From Microbacterium allomyrinae (GTDB taxonomy: Bacteria; Actinomycetota; Actinomycetes; Actinomycetales; Microbacteriaceae), in NCBI RefSeq assembly GCF_020682705.1, contig NZ_JAGTTN010000005.1, forward strand, positions 62,001 to 126,000: a stretch of 64,000 nucleotides of DNA. Direction: 5' to 3'. Made by a program: the position numbers and the translations under genes. Shown piece after piece: positions 1 through 8,143 of the stretch. Within the stretch, counting starts at the first letter, position 1. Every line of letters starts with the position of its first letter. The notes under the pieces were generated by a model that ran no database searches, was not told where the DNA came from, and saw nothing but the letters and a program-made list of their open reading frames with translations.

Positions 1-395
1 AAGAGTTCGCGAAAGAGAAGTTCGCCGAGTTCGACGTGCGGGCCCCGGGAATCGACACGCCCGTGCAGTCCCTCTCCGGCGGCAACCAGCAGAAGGTCGT
101 GCTCGCCCGCGAGCTGAGCCGCGACCTGGCGCTGTTCGTGGCCGCCCAGCCCACTCGCGGCGTCGATGTCGGGTCGATCGAGTTCATCCACAAACGGATC
201 GTCGCGACGCGCGATGCCGGCATTCCGGTCGTCGTCGTCTCGACCGAACTCGACGAGGTCACCGCACTCGCCGACCGGATCATGGTGATGTACCGCGGCA
301 GGATCGTCGGCATCGTGCCCGGCGACACTCCGCGCGACGTGCTCGGCCTGATGATGGCCGGCGTGACTCCCGACTCGGAAGGGGCCGCCGCATGA
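1..395 (+). CDS. Nucleoside (BMP-type) ABC transporter ATPase, C-terminal fragment
   Basis: This is the 3' end of a gene that begins upstream; the open frame runs in from position 3. It carries the C-terminal nucleotide-binding domain of a double-NBD importer ATPase. The ABC signature LSGGNQQK is followed by the block VAAQPTRGVDVGS and a switch-like VVSTELDE. The Gln in place of Walker B acidic residues is usual for the second NBD of nucleoside importers of the YufO/NupO class, so it does not mark a broken gene. The stop overlaps the start of the first permease by 4 bp (ATGA), so the genes are co-transcribed. The lipoprotein receptor expected in such operons would lie upstream of the window. 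The role is energising nucleoside import at the inner face of the membrane. Confidence 0.9.
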   Translation, partial: EFAKEKFAEFDVRAPGIDTPVQSLSGGNQQKVVLARELSRDLALFVAAQPTRGVDVGSIEFIHKRIVATRDAGIPVVVVSTELDEVTALADRIMVMYRGRIVGIVPGDTPRDVLGLMMAGVTPDSEGAAA

Positions 396-1684
396 GCACG
401 GCATCGGCATCCGCGCCCGCTGCACCCGAGACGCAGCAGCCCTCGAAATGGCACGACACGTTCCTGAGGATCACTCAGGGCAACGCGATCATCTCGGTGC
501 TGGCCGTCGTGCTCGCACTCCTCGTCGGCGGCATCATGATCGCGTTCACCGACGAGGACGTCCAGGCGGCGTCCGGATACTTCTTCGCCCGGCCGGGCGA
601 CACGCTCGTCGCGGTGTGGCAGTCGGTCTCCGGCGCGTACGTCGCGCTGTTCCAGGGCTCGATCTACAACTTCAACGCCGTGAGCTTCGAGCGCGGCATC
701 CGCCCGCTCACCGAGACGCTCACCTTCGCGACCCCGCTGATCGCAGCCGGGCTCGGCGTCGCGCTCGCGTTCCGCATCGGCATGTTCAACATCGGCGGGC
801 GCGGTCAGATGCTCATGGCATCGGCCGCAGCAGGCTGGGTCGCCTTCTCGCTGGATCTGCCGTGGGGCATCCACATGATCGTCGCCCTCATCGCGGGGCT
901 GGCGGCGGGGGCCATCTGGGCCGGCATCGCGGGGCTGCTCAAAGCCCGCACCGGCGCGCACGAAGTGATCGTGACGATCATGCTGAACTACGTCGCGTTC
1001 TACCTCATCTCATGGATGCTGCGCACTCCGGGCCTCCTGCAGGCACCCGGTTCCAGCAACCCGAAGACGCCCGCGATGAAAGAGACCGCGATCTTCTTCG
1101 ATCTGCTGGGGCCGCAGTACAACCTGCACTTCGGCTTCGTGCTGGTGATCGGCGCGACGGTGCTGGTGTGGTGGATCCTCAGCCGTTCCAACCTCGGCTT
1201 CCAGTTCCGCGCCGTCGGCGAGAACCCCCATGCGGCGCGTGTGGCGGGCATCAACGTCAAGAACATGTACGTGTACGGGATGCTGATCTCGGGCGCATTG
1301 ATCGGCTTGGCCGGTGTCAACCAGGTGCTCGGGACGATCACGACCGGCTTCACGGCCGGCATCGACGCCGGCATCGGCTTCGATGCGATCACCGTCGCGC
1401 TGCTCGGCCGTTCGACACCGTGGGGAACGTTCGCGGCGGGCATCCTGTTCGGCGCGTTCAAGGCCGGCGGATTCGCGATGCAGGCGGGCCAGCAGATCCC
1501 GATCGAGATCGTGACGGTCGTGCAGTCGCTCATCGTGCTGTTCATCGCGGCCCCGCCGCTGGTGCGCACGATCTTCTTCCTGCCCTCGCCCGAACGAGAC
1601 CGCCGCCGCGCTGAGAAGGCGCGCAAGAAGGCGCTCAAGGCCGAGGTCGCCGCCGAAGCCGAGCTCGAGGGGGTCGCCAAGTGA
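392..1684 (+). CDS. Nucleoside ABC transporter permease (YufP/NupP-like)
   Basis: A 430-aa integral membrane permease of the BPD_transp_2 (branched-chain/ribose/nucleoside) family. One N-terminal membrane helix (about residues 30-52) is followed by a loop of about 50 residues and then the multi-helix core (about 105-390). The motif GARTGAHEVIVTIMLN-like region and FRAVGENPHAARVAGI are the family's conserved cytoplasmic segments, the latter contacting the ATPase. The C-terminal 30 residues form a Lys/Arg/Ala-rich cytoplasmic tail. It overlaps the ATPase gene before it and the second permease after it by 4 bp each, so the three subunits are translationally coupled. Substrate is inferred from the downstream cdd, deoA and add genes; a sugar cannot be excluded. 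Confidence 0.93.
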   Translation: MSTASASAPAAPETQQPSKWHDTFLRITQGNAIISVLAVVLALLVGGIMIAFTDEDVQAASGYFFARPGDTLVAVWQSVSGAYVALFQGSIYNFNAVSFERGIRPLTETLTFATPLIAAGLGVALAFRIGMFNIGGRGQMLMASAAAGWVAFSLDLPWGIHMIVALIAGLAAGAIWAGIAGLLKARTGAHEVIVTIMLNYVAFYLISWMLRTPGLLQAPGSSNPKTPAMKETAIFFDLLGPQYNLHFGFVLVIGATVLVWWILSRSNLGFQFRAVGENPHAARVAGINVKNMYVYGMLISGALIGLAGVNQVLGTITTGFTAGIDAGIGFDAITVALLGRSTPWGTFAAGILFGAFKAGGFAMQAGQQIPIEIVTVVQSLIVLFIAAPPLVRTIFFLPSPERDRRRAEKARKKALKAEVAAEAELEGVAK

Positions 1685-2976
1685 GCGTGCCGCACGTCGC
1701 CACCGCCGGCCTCATGCCCGAGACTCCCGTCACGGCCGAGAAGGCGATCCTCCGCAGCTGGAAGGCGCCGGTCGCGCTCGGCATCTTCACGGTCCTGTTC
1801 GGCATCCTGTTGCTCGCCTCACCGCGAAACGGCGTCACGACGTTCCGCCTCTCCACGCAGGCCGATGCGATCCAGCTTCCCGACCTCACCGTGCCGGTCA
1901 TGGCCACGGCATGGGTGTGCTTCGCGCTGCTCGTCCTCCTCGCTGCGGCGTCCGCGTACTTCGTGCGCGCCGTCGGACGATCACCGCTGTGGATCGTGAT
2001 CGTCTACATCGTGATCTTCGTGGTCGGCTTCCTCACCTGGGCGGCCTCGGGCGCGACCATTCCGGTGCCCGGACTCCTCGCGGGTTCCATCGCCCTCGCC
2101 GTCCCGTTGATCTACGGCGCACTGGGCGGGGTCATCGGCGAACGAGCGGGCGTCGTCAACATCGCGATCGAGGGCCAGCTGCTCGCGGGGGCGTTCACGG
2201 CTGCCGTGGTGTCGTCCCTCACCCAGCAGCCCATCCTCGGGCTCCTCGCGGCGATGTTCGCCGGCATGCTCGTGGCCGCGGTGCTCGCGGCGTTCGCGAT
2301 CAAGTACCTCGTCGACCAGGTGATCGTCGGCGTGGTCCTCAACGTCCTGGTGACCGGTCTGACCGGCTTCCTGTTCTCGCAGGTGCTCCAGCCGAACGCC
2401 GCGACCCTCAATACACCGGTGCGGTTCGACCGGATCCCGATCCCGCTGCTCAGCGACATCCCGGTGCTCGGGCCGGTGCTGTTCCGCCAGACGATCATCG
2501 TCTACATCATGTACGTGGCCGTCGCGCTGGTGTACGTGGGCATGTTCCACACGCGCTGGGGCCTGCGTCTGCGCGCCGTCGGCGAGCACCCGCAGGCAGC
2601 CGACACCGTCGGCATCAAGGTCAACGCCACGCGGTTCTGGAACGTGCTGCTCGCCGGAGCCATCGCGGGCCTCGGCGGCACGGTGTTCACGATCGGCAAC
2701 GGCATCGCCTTCAACAAGGAGATGACCGCGGGCGCCGGCTTCATCGCACTGGCGGCCGTCATCTTCGGTCAGTGGGATCCGATCAAGGCGACGCTCGCTG
2801 CCTTGCTGTTCGGCTTCGCCTCCAACCTGCAGAACACGCTCAGCGTCATCGGCTCGCCGGTGCCGAGCGAGTTCATGCTCATGCTCCCGTACCTCGTGAC
2901 GATCTTCGTCGTCGCCGGAGTCGTCGGAAAATCGCGGGCTCCCGCCGCCGACGGCAAACCTTACATAAAGGGGTGA
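1681..2976 (+). CDS. Nucleoside ABC transporter permease (YufQ/NupQ-like)
   Basis: The second permease (431 aa) of the transporter, again BPD_transp_2 family. It has N-terminal helices at about 30-50, 75-95 and 105-125 and then a core with the GERAGVVNIAIEGQLL segment and LRAVGEHPQAADTVGI, the paralogous counterpart of the motif in the first permease. GTG start in a GTGA overlap with the preceding permease. It would form a heterodimeric channel with it. About 140 bp separate it from cdd, which has its own ribosome-binding site, so cdd could be read through or have its own promoter. Confidence 0.93.
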   Translation: MSVPHVATAGLMPETPVTAEKAILRSWKAPVALGIFTVLFGILLLASPRNGVTTFRLSTQADAIQLPDLTVPVMATAWVCFALLVLLAAASAYFVRAVGRSPLWIVIVYIVIFVVGFLTWAASGATIPVPGLLAGSIALAVPLIYGALGGVIGERAGVVNIAIEGQLLAGAFTAAVVSSLTQQPILGLLAAMFAGMLVAAVLAAFAIKYLVDQVIVGVVLNVLVTGLTGFLFSQVLQPNAATLNTPVRFDRIPIPLLSDIPVLGPVLFRQTIIVYIMYVAVALVYVGMFHTRWGLRLRAVGEHPQAADTVGIKVNATRFWNVLLAGAIAGLGGTVFTIGNGIAFNKEMTAGAGFIALAAVIFGQWDPIKATLAALLFGFASNLQNTLSVIGSPVPSEFMLMLPYLVTIFVVAGVVGKSRAPAADGKPYIKG

Positions 2977-3119
2977 CCGGTGCCTGCTGTTCGCCGCTCG
3001 GCCGACGGATTCCGAGGCGTGGACCCGCGCGCTCCGCAGCTCCGCGCGACGCGCGGCCGTGCGTGGATCGCATGGCGAGCATCCGACCCTCTTGATACCG
3101 ACCCGAAGGATGGCCGCTC

Positions 3120-3521
3120 ATGACCGACATCGACTGGGATGAGCTGCGGGCGGCCGCGACCGACGCCATGCAGCGCGCCTATGCTCCGTACTCCCGCTAC
3201 AAGGTGGGCGCCGCGGCGCTCGTGACCGATGGGCGCATCGTGACCGGCTGCAACGTCGAGAACGCGTCCTACGGCGTGGGCCTCTGCGCAGAATGCGGCC
3301 TCGTGAGCGAGCTGCAGATGTCGGGCGGCGGCAATCTGGTCGCGTTCGTCTGCGTCAATGGCCACGGCGACACCATCATGCCCTGCGGTCGCTGCCGTCA
3401 GCTGCTGTACGAGTTCGCGATCCCGGGCATGCTGCTCGAGACGGTGTCGGGCATCCGCACGATCGACGAAGTGCTGCCCGACGCATTCGGACCGCGCGAT
3501 CTCGAGGGGGCGGCACGGTGA
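3120..3521 (+). CDS. cdd: Cytidine deaminase
   Basis: A 133-aa protein, the usual length of the homotetrameric zinc cytidine deaminases. It converts cytidine and deoxycytidine to uridine and deoxyuridine. Visible active-site elements are GCNVENASYG (substrate loop), LCAEC (first zinc Cys and catalytic Glu) and PCGRCRQ (two further zinc Cys). The start is chosen by AAGGA about ten bases upstream of the ATG. The stop overlaps the GTG of deoA (GTGA), which couples deamination to phosphorolysis of the uridine product. Cytosolic. Confidence 0.97.
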   Translation: MTDIDWDELRAAATDAMQRAYAPYSRYKVGAAALVTDGRIVTGCNVENASYGVGLCAECGLVSELQMSGGGNLVAFVCVNGHGDTIMPCGRCRQLLYEFAIPGMLLETVSGIRTIDEVLPDAFGPRDLEGAAR

Positions 3522-4828
3522 CCGAGCGCACGGCCGTCGACGGCGTCGAAGCATTCGACGCCGTCGACGTGATCCGCACGAAGCGCGACGGGGGAGCGGT
3601 CCCCGAGGACGCGCTGCGCTGGATGATCGATGCCTACACCCGCGGCTACGTCGCGGACTCTCAGATGGCGGCGTTCGCGATGGCGGTGCTGCTCAACGGC
3701 ATGGAGCGCGACGAGGTCCGCGTCATGACCGACGCGATGATCGCGTCGGGCGAGCGAATGAGCTTCGCGAGCCTCGGCAAGCCCACCGTCGACAAGCACT
3801 CGACCGGCGGGGTCGGCGACAAGATCACGCTCCCGCTCGCGCCGCTCGTCGCGTCGTTCGGCGTCGCCGTGCCGCAGCTTTCGGGGCGAGGCCTCGGTCA
3901 CACCGGGGGCACCCTCGACAAGCTCGAAGCGATCCCAGGATGGCGCGCCGCTCTGTCGAACGACGAGATGTTCGCCCAGCTCGCCGACGTGGGCGCCGTC
4001 ATCTGCGCCGCCGGGTCAGGGCTCGCCCCGGCCGACAAGAAGCTCTACGCGCTGCGCGACGTCACGGGTACGGTCGAGGCGATCCCGCTCATCGCGTCGA
4101 GCATCATGTCGAAGAAGATCGCCGAGGGCACCGACTCCCTCGTGCTCGACGTCAAGTTCGGCTCGGGTGCGTTCATGCGCGACGTGGATCGAGCGCGCGA
4201 GCTCGCCCGCGCGATGGTCGCGCTGGGCACCGACTCCGGTGTCGCGACAACCGCTCTTCTCACCGACATGAACACGCCCCTCGGGCTCGCGATCGGCAAC
4301 GCGAACGAGGTGCGCGAATCCGTCGAAGTGCTCGCCGGCGGCGGTCCCGCCGACATCGTCGAGCTCACCCTCGCCCTCGCGCGAGAGATGCTCGCGCTGG
4401 CGGGGCAGCCCGAGGCCGACGTCGAGGCCGCGCTTCGAGACGGCCGGGCGATGGACACCTGGCGCGCGATGATACGCGCGCAGGACGGCGATCCGGATGC
4501 CGCGCTCCCGTCGCCGAACGAGACCCACACGGTGACCGCGACCGACGCCGGATTCGTCACCCGCCTCGAGGCGCTGCCGTTCGGCATCGCCGCTTGGCGC
4601 TTGGGCGCGGGGCGGGCGCGGGCGCAAGATCCGGTCCTGCACGCAGCGGGGATCGATCTGCACGTCAAGCCGGGTGATGTCGTCGTGCCCGGTCAGCCGC
4701 TGTTCACCTTGCTCGGGCAGGATGCGTCGAGGTTCGACCGCGCGCTCGACGCCGTCGCAGGCGCCTGGGAGATCGGCTCGGACGCCCCGGAGCGCACCCC
4801 GCTCGTCCTGGAACGCATCACCGCCTAG
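3518..4828 (+). CDS. deoA: Thymidine/pyrimidine-nucleoside phosphorylase
   Basis: A 436-aa protein with a GTG start in the GTGA overlap with cdd. The long open frame upstream of it is a shadow of cdd. It cleaves thymidine or (deoxy)uridine with phosphate to the base and (deoxy)ribose-1-phosphate. The phosphate-binding stretch KHSTGGVGDK lies at residues 93-102 and the family signature SGRGLGHTGGTLDKLE at about 122-137; the C-terminal barrel-sandwich domain (about 345-436) completes the usual three-domain layout. The sequence does not clearly separate thymidine-specific from broad pyrimidine-nucleoside phosphorylase, so the symbol is provisional. Its product would feed the pentose-1-phosphate mutase step. 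Confidence 0.95.
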   Translation: MTERTAVDGVEAFDAVDVIRTKRDGGAVPEDALRWMIDAYTRGYVADSQMAAFAMAVLLNGMERDEVRVMTDAMIASGERMSFASLGKPTVDKHSTGGVGDKITLPLAPLVASFGVAVPQLSGRGLGHTGGTLDKLEAIPGWRAALSNDEMFAQLADVGAVICAAGSGLAPADKKLYALRDVTGTVEAIPLIASSIMSKKIAEGTDSLVLDVKFGSGAFMRDVDRARELARAMVALGTDSGVATTALLTDMNTPLGLAIGNANEVRESVEVLAGGGPADIVELTLALAREMLALAGQPEADVEAALRDGRAMDTWRAMIRAQDGDPDAALPSPNETHTVTATDAGFVTRLEALPFGIAAWRLGAGRARAQDPVLHAAGIDLHVKPGDVVVPGQPLFTLLGQDASRFDRALDAVAGAWEIGSDAPERTPLVLERITA

Positions 4829-4831
4829 GCT
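4826..4831 (+). promoter_or_regulatory. Possible -10 element for add (TAGGCT)
   Basis: TAGGCT overlaps the stop codon of deoA. The same hexamer sits 6-7 nt before several start codons elsewhere in the window. Here it would give a leader of roughly 85 nt before add, which has a good GAGGAG ribosome-binding site. Confidence 0.35.
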
Positions 4832-4841
4832 GGTGCAGTCC

Positions 4842-4863
4842 CGCTGAGCCCGTCGAAACAGCG
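4842..4863. repeat. Small hairpin with GAGCCCGTCGAA core
   Basis: CGCTG and CAGCG form a 5-bp stem around a loop containing GAGCCCGTCGAA. From memory, related CTGAGCNTGTCGAA sequences recur between genes in Microbacterium and relatives. Only one copy is visible here, so its status as a repeat is inferred. Confidence 0.25.
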
Positions 4864-4923
4864 TCTGTCGAAGCATCCGACTCTTCCCTCCACCAGCGAA
4901 CCCGAACTCCCGAGGAGAACCCC

Positions 4924-6039
4924 ATGCCTATCGACCAGCACGGCGACGCGATGCTCGAAGGCGTATCGATCCGGAGCCTGCCCAAGGTGTCGCTGCACGA
5001 CCATCTCGACGGGGGGCTGCGGCCGCAGACGATCATCGAGCTCGCCGACGAGATCGGGCTCGACGTGCCCGAGACCGACGCCGACGACCTCGCGGACTGG
5101 TTCGCCGAGAAGAGCGATTCGGGCTCGCTCGTCGAGTACCTCAAGACGTTCGATCTCACCACCGCCGTCATGCAGACGCGTGCGGGACTGACGCGCGTCG
5201 CCCGCGAGTTCGTCGAGGACCTGGCGATCGACGGGGTCATCTACGGAGAGGTGCGCTGGGCGCCCGAGCAGCACCTGGCACGCGGGCTGTCACTCGACGA
5301 GGTCGTCGCCGCCGTGCAGGAGGGCATCGAAGAGGGCGAAGACGCCGCGGAGCGCTCGGGTCGCGACATCCGCGTCGGACAGCTCATCACCGCGATGCGT
5401 CACACCGACCGTTCGCTCGAGATCGCTCAGCTCGCCGTCGACTGGCGTGCGCGCGGCGCCGTCGGATTCGATATCGCCGGTCCCGAGGACGGTTTTCCCG
5501 CATCGAACCATCGCGCCGCGTTCGACTACCTGGCGTCGGAGTTCTTCCCCGTCACGGTGCACGCCGGCGAGGCGGCGGGACTCGACTCGATCCGCTCGGC
5601 GCTGATCGACGGGCGGGCACTGCGTCTCGGTCACGGCGTGCGGCTGGCCGAAGATCTCGAAGTCGTCTCGCGCGAGGGCGAAGAGGTGCTCGTGCAGTTC
5701 GGCGACCTCGCGCGCTGGGTCCGCGACCGCGAGATCCCGCTCGAGCTCTCGCCGTCGTCGAACCTGCAGACCGGCGCGATCGCGGCCTGGGGGACGACGC
5801 TCGAGGACCACCCGTTCGACCTGCTGTACCAGCTGGGCTTCTCTGTCACCGTGAACGTCGACAATCGCACCATGAGCCGCACATCGCTCACGCGCGAGCT
5901 CGCGCTCCTGGCCGAGACGTTCGACTACGGACTCGACGACCTCGAGGCATTCCAGCTCAACGCCGCGGCAGGCTCGTTCCTGCCGGTCGAGGAGCGCGAA
6001 GAGCTCGTCGATCTCGTCGCCGAGGGCTTCGAGCAGTAG
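4924..6039 (+). CDS. add: Adenosine deaminase
   Basis: A 371-aa protein of the metal-dependent adenosine/AMP deaminase family. It converts (deoxy)adenosine to (deoxy)inosine, the substrate of the purine nucleoside phosphorylase encoded at 25.2 kb. The metal-binding HDHLDGG is at residues 25-31, the catalytic VHAGEAAG at about 210-220, then RLGHGV, SSNLQTG and the C-terminal NVDNRTMS, which replaces the classical NTDDP as in many actinobacterial members. GAGGAG lies seven bases before the ATG. A hairpin and a possible -10 element in the 95-bp gap after deoA suggest it may be expressed separately. Confidence 0.96.
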   Translation: MPIDQHGDAMLEGVSIRSLPKVSLHDHLDGGLRPQTIIELADEIGLDVPETDADDLADWFAEKSDSGSLVEYLKTFDLTTAVMQTRAGLTRVAREFVEDLAIDGVIYGEVRWAPEQHLARGLSLDEVVAAVQEGIEEGEDAAERSGRDIRVGQLITAMRHTDRSLEIAQLAVDWRARGAVGFDIAGPEDGFPASNHRAAFDYLASEFFPVTVHAGEAAGLDSIRSALIDGRALRLGHGVRLAEDLEVVSREGEEVLVQFGDLARWVRDREIPLELSPSSNLQTGAIAAWGTTLEDHPFDLLYQLGFSVTVNVDNRTMSRTSLTRELALLAETFDYGLDDLEAFQLNAAAGSFLPVEEREELVDLVAEGFEQ

Positions 6040-6059
6040 GGGCGTCGCCGGGTTCGCCT

Positions 6060-6141
6060 GCAGAACTCCACGGGTCAGCGGCTGACACGCCCGGATGCCG
6101 GGCTTCGGCGCTCTGCACGGCCGAGTCTGGTGGAGTTCTGC
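6060..6141. repeat. Palindromic unit A1 (82 bp), distal side of the 6.1-7.0 kb gene
   Basis: Arms GCAGAACTCCAC (6060-6071) and GTGGAGTTCTGC (6130-6141) are perfect inverse complements 58 bp apart. Inside are two small dyads (GTCAGC/GCTGAC and GCCCGG/CCGGGC). The gene that starts at 6986 ends inside the unit, so its last roughly 22 codons are repeat-derived. Unit A2 at 7092-7173 has exactly the same length and arm spacing. Confidence 0.85.
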
Positions 6142-6986
6142 GGGCGAGGGCGCCCGACTATCGCTTTCATCGTGGCCAGCACTTCGTCATATCGGTAGTA
6201 GATGGCCTCGGCGAGTGGGCGCACGGTGGTATATCCCAGGGCTGCGGCTGCGAGATCGCGGCGGCGGTCGCGCTTCTGCGCGGGCCAGCCTTCGTGGAAG
6301 GCCTTGCTGTCGCATTCGACGATCAGCCACCCGTCGACCACGAAGTCCACCCTTCCAACCCCTGCGAGTTCGACCTGTACATCGACTCTGCAGCCGAGTC
6401 CGCGCAGCAGCAATCGCATCAGAGTCTCCGCCCCGGATTCGCTGCGACGATCGAGCAGCTGCCGCAGCGACCCGTAACGATGGGGAAGGCGGGCGAAGAT
6501 CTCAGCGATCTCGGGCTCATCGACGAGCCCGAGATGCCAGGCGCTGTCAAGTGTCGCCACGGCGTCGCGCACGGCCAGACAACGGCAGGCCTGCGTCATC
6601 GCTTCGGTCAGATCGGCCGCGAGCGCGGCGCGCTCCCGCGTCGAGTGGCGCCAGTGCGCCTTCACCCCCGTGGGTCGCGGAGGGAGTCGCGTCGTCCCGG
6701 GTGTGAACTGCAGGTGTAGTCCGGCCGGCTTGTGACGAACGAAGACTCCGAGCGCCGACAGCAGGGACACGCAGTCGAGCCTTCCGCCGAGTCGTCCCGC
6801 GGCGAGCAGGTCGGCGTCCAGATCACGCCGGACGTACCGACCGTTGCGCAGCCGTAGCAGCTCACCGTCCGCCACCAGGCACTGGACCCGATGCCGTCCG
6901 AGGCCCAGCTCGGCCAGCGCCGTGAGGCTCAGGAAGGTCGTCGCCAATATGCGGCGCGCCGCGTCGTGTGTCTGGGCTGTGGCCAT
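6075..6986 (-). CDS. AbiEi-type winged-helix / DUF559 (VSR-like) nuclease-fold protein
   Basis: A 303-aa protein of unknown function. Residues about 10-60 look like the N-terminal winged helix found in AbiEi-type antitoxins. The C-terminal part (about 180-280) has the DUF559/very-short-patch-repair-like PD-(D/E)XK pattern: SESGAE, then RVDFVVD with Asp214, VECDSK with Glu224 and Lys228, and KRDRRRD. No AbiEii-type toxin partner is adjacent. The last 22 residues, from about PQNSTR, are encoded by palindromic unit A1. No clear ribosome-binding site precedes the ATG. It stands alone between two repeat units. A DNA-binding or nicking activity is possible, but no substrate can be named. Confidence 0.8.
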   Translation of the reverse strand: MATAQTHDAARRILATTFLSLTALAELGLGRHRVQCLVADGELLRLRNGRYVRRDLDADLLAAGRLGGRLDCVSLLSALGVFVRHKPAGLHLQFTPGTTRLPPRPTGVKAHWRHSTRERAALAADLTEAMTQACRCLAVRDAVATLDSAWHLGLVDEPEIAEIFARLPHRYGSLRQLLDRRSESGAETLMRLLLRGLGCRVDVQVELAGVGRVDFVVDGWLIVECDSKAFHEGWPAQKRDRRRDLAAAALGYTTVRPLAEAIYYRYDEVLATMKAIVGRPRPQNSTRLGRAERRSPASGRVSR

Positions 6987-7091
6987 ATGTCCATCGGACC
7001 GCGCAGGCGCGAGGGCACGGCGACGCCAACGCTCCTCTGGGGAGAACTCGACCCGAGGCTGCCCTCTGGAGCCGGCTCAGGACGAGGATCC

Positions 7092-7173
7092 GCGAAACTC
7101 CACGAATCTGGTGCGAAACGCCGGGTCGGCGGTGCCTCGATCCACGGAACCCTCCGGTTCCGTGGAGTTTCGC
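7092..7173. repeat. Palindromic unit A2 (82 bp), upstream side of the 6.1-7.0 kb gene
   Basis: Arms GCGAAACTCCAC (7092-7103) and GTGGAGTTTCGC (7162-7173), perfect and 58 bp apart as in A1. The two bases that differ from A1 (GA for AG) change in both arms, so pairing is preserved. A perfect 10-bp hairpin with loop CTCC lies inside at 7142-7165 and could also stop transcription. Orientation appears inverted relative to A1. Confidence 0.85.
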
Positions 7174-7189
7174 AGGTATGCCGGGCGAC

Positions 7190-8143
7190 TCAGCCGCGGG
7201 CGACGCCGGGGTGTGCGCACAAGTAGGCCTCGAATGCCTCCGCCGAGGTCTTTTCGGGCGTGTATCCGAAGTCGCGCTTGAGCGCGTCGTTCGCGAGCAC
7301 CGGGCGGTAGCGGAGAAAGCCGACCTGCTCTGGCCCGTGGACGGTGAGGCGCAGCGCCCGTCCTGCGCGGAGCGCCGACCCGAGCACTGCCGCCGGGACC
7401 GTCACGACCGGTTTGCGCAGGCGCTGGGCGATCTCGCGCACCGTGACCTTGCCGTCGCCTGCCACGTTGTACACCCCCGGCTGGCCGTCGGTGGCTGCGC
7501 GCGCCATCGCCGCCGCGACGTCATCCACCCAGACGAAGACGAACGGCGAGTCCGCGCCGCGCACGGCAAGCAGCGCGGGGCCGTCCCAGAGCGCGGTGAT
7601 CTGATTGCTGACCGTGGGCCCGAGGATGGTGCCGATGCGGAACACCACCTGTTCGAGCTCGGGGTGCGCCGCCCGGTAGCCGGTGAGAAGCTGCTCGACG
7701 AGCCGCTTGTGCTTCGAATACGGGAACTCGTCGTTGCCGCGCACCGGGTCGCTCTCGCGCAGCCAGTCCGGATTGTCGGGATGGTAGCCGTAGGCGGCAC
7801 CGGACGACGACACGACGATCCGCCGGACGCCTGCCGCGATGCAGGCCTCGAGCACGTGGCGCGAGCCGTCGACGTCGACTCGGTACTCGAGGGCGTGGTC
7901 GCGGCCGGGGTTCACGATCGCGGCGAGGTGCACGACGACGTCGATGGCGTGGCGCCGCAGCAGCGGCACGAGGCCGTCGGGGCGTGTCACGTCGCATTCG
8001 TCGTAGACGACACCGTCGACGGGATGCTCGGGCCGCCGCACGTCGCCCGCGACGACCAGCTCGACGCCGGGATGGGCGACGAGGGCCGCCGCGACGTGCG
8101 AGCCGAGGAACCCGGCGCCACCGGTGACCAGGATGCGGCTCAC
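7190..8143 (-). CDS. NAD(P)-dependent epimerase/dehydratase (extended SDR)
   Basis: A 317-aa protein. The Rossmann motif is VTGGAGFLGS (residues 6-15) and the catalytic pattern is Ser-Ser-Ser-Gly then YSKHK (about 140-150). It probably acts on a nucleotide sugar or another hydroxyl/keto substrate, which the sequence does not reveal. GTG start overlaps the stop of the symporter gene (GTGA), making it the last gene of a three-gene operon with a monooxygenase and a carrier. A role on the transported compound is inference from this operon. Confidence 0.85.
   Translation of the reverse strand: MSRILVTGGAGFLGSHVAAALVAHPGVELVVAGDVRRPEHPVDGVVYDECDVTRPDGLVPLLRRHAIDVVVHLAAIVNPGRDHALEYRVDVDGSRHVLEACIAAGVRRIVVSSSGAAYGYHPDNPDWLRESDPVRGNDEFPYSKHKRLVEQLLTGYRAAHPELEQVVFRIGTILGPTVSNQITALWDGPALLAVRGADSPFVFVWVDDVAAAMARAATDGQPGVYNVAGDGKVTVREIAQRLRKPVVTVPAAVLGSALRAGRALRLTVHGPEQVGFLRYRPVLANDALKRDFGYTPEKTSAEAFEAYLCAHPGVARG

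Larger units (their letters stand above)
6060..7173. mobile_element. Candidate palindrome-bracketed element A around an AbiEi/DUF559-type gene
   Basis: Two 82-bp palindromic units, apparently in inverted orientation, bracket one gene and almost nothing else. The outer ends read GCAGAACTCCAC and GTGGAGTTTCGC. No transposase, target-site duplication or attachment site is visible, so calling this an element is inference from geometry. Confidence 0.3.

Noticed and set aside
1-395. Inactivated ATPase because Walker B acidic residues are missing
   Set aside because: The block AAQPTRG is usual in the second NBD of nucleoside-type importers and the signature motif is intact.
6075-6986. A complete AbiE toxin-antitoxin system
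   Set aside because: No AbiEii-type nucleotidyltransferase gene adjoins this gene or the one at 19.8-20.7 kb, and both have nuclease-like C-terminal domains.
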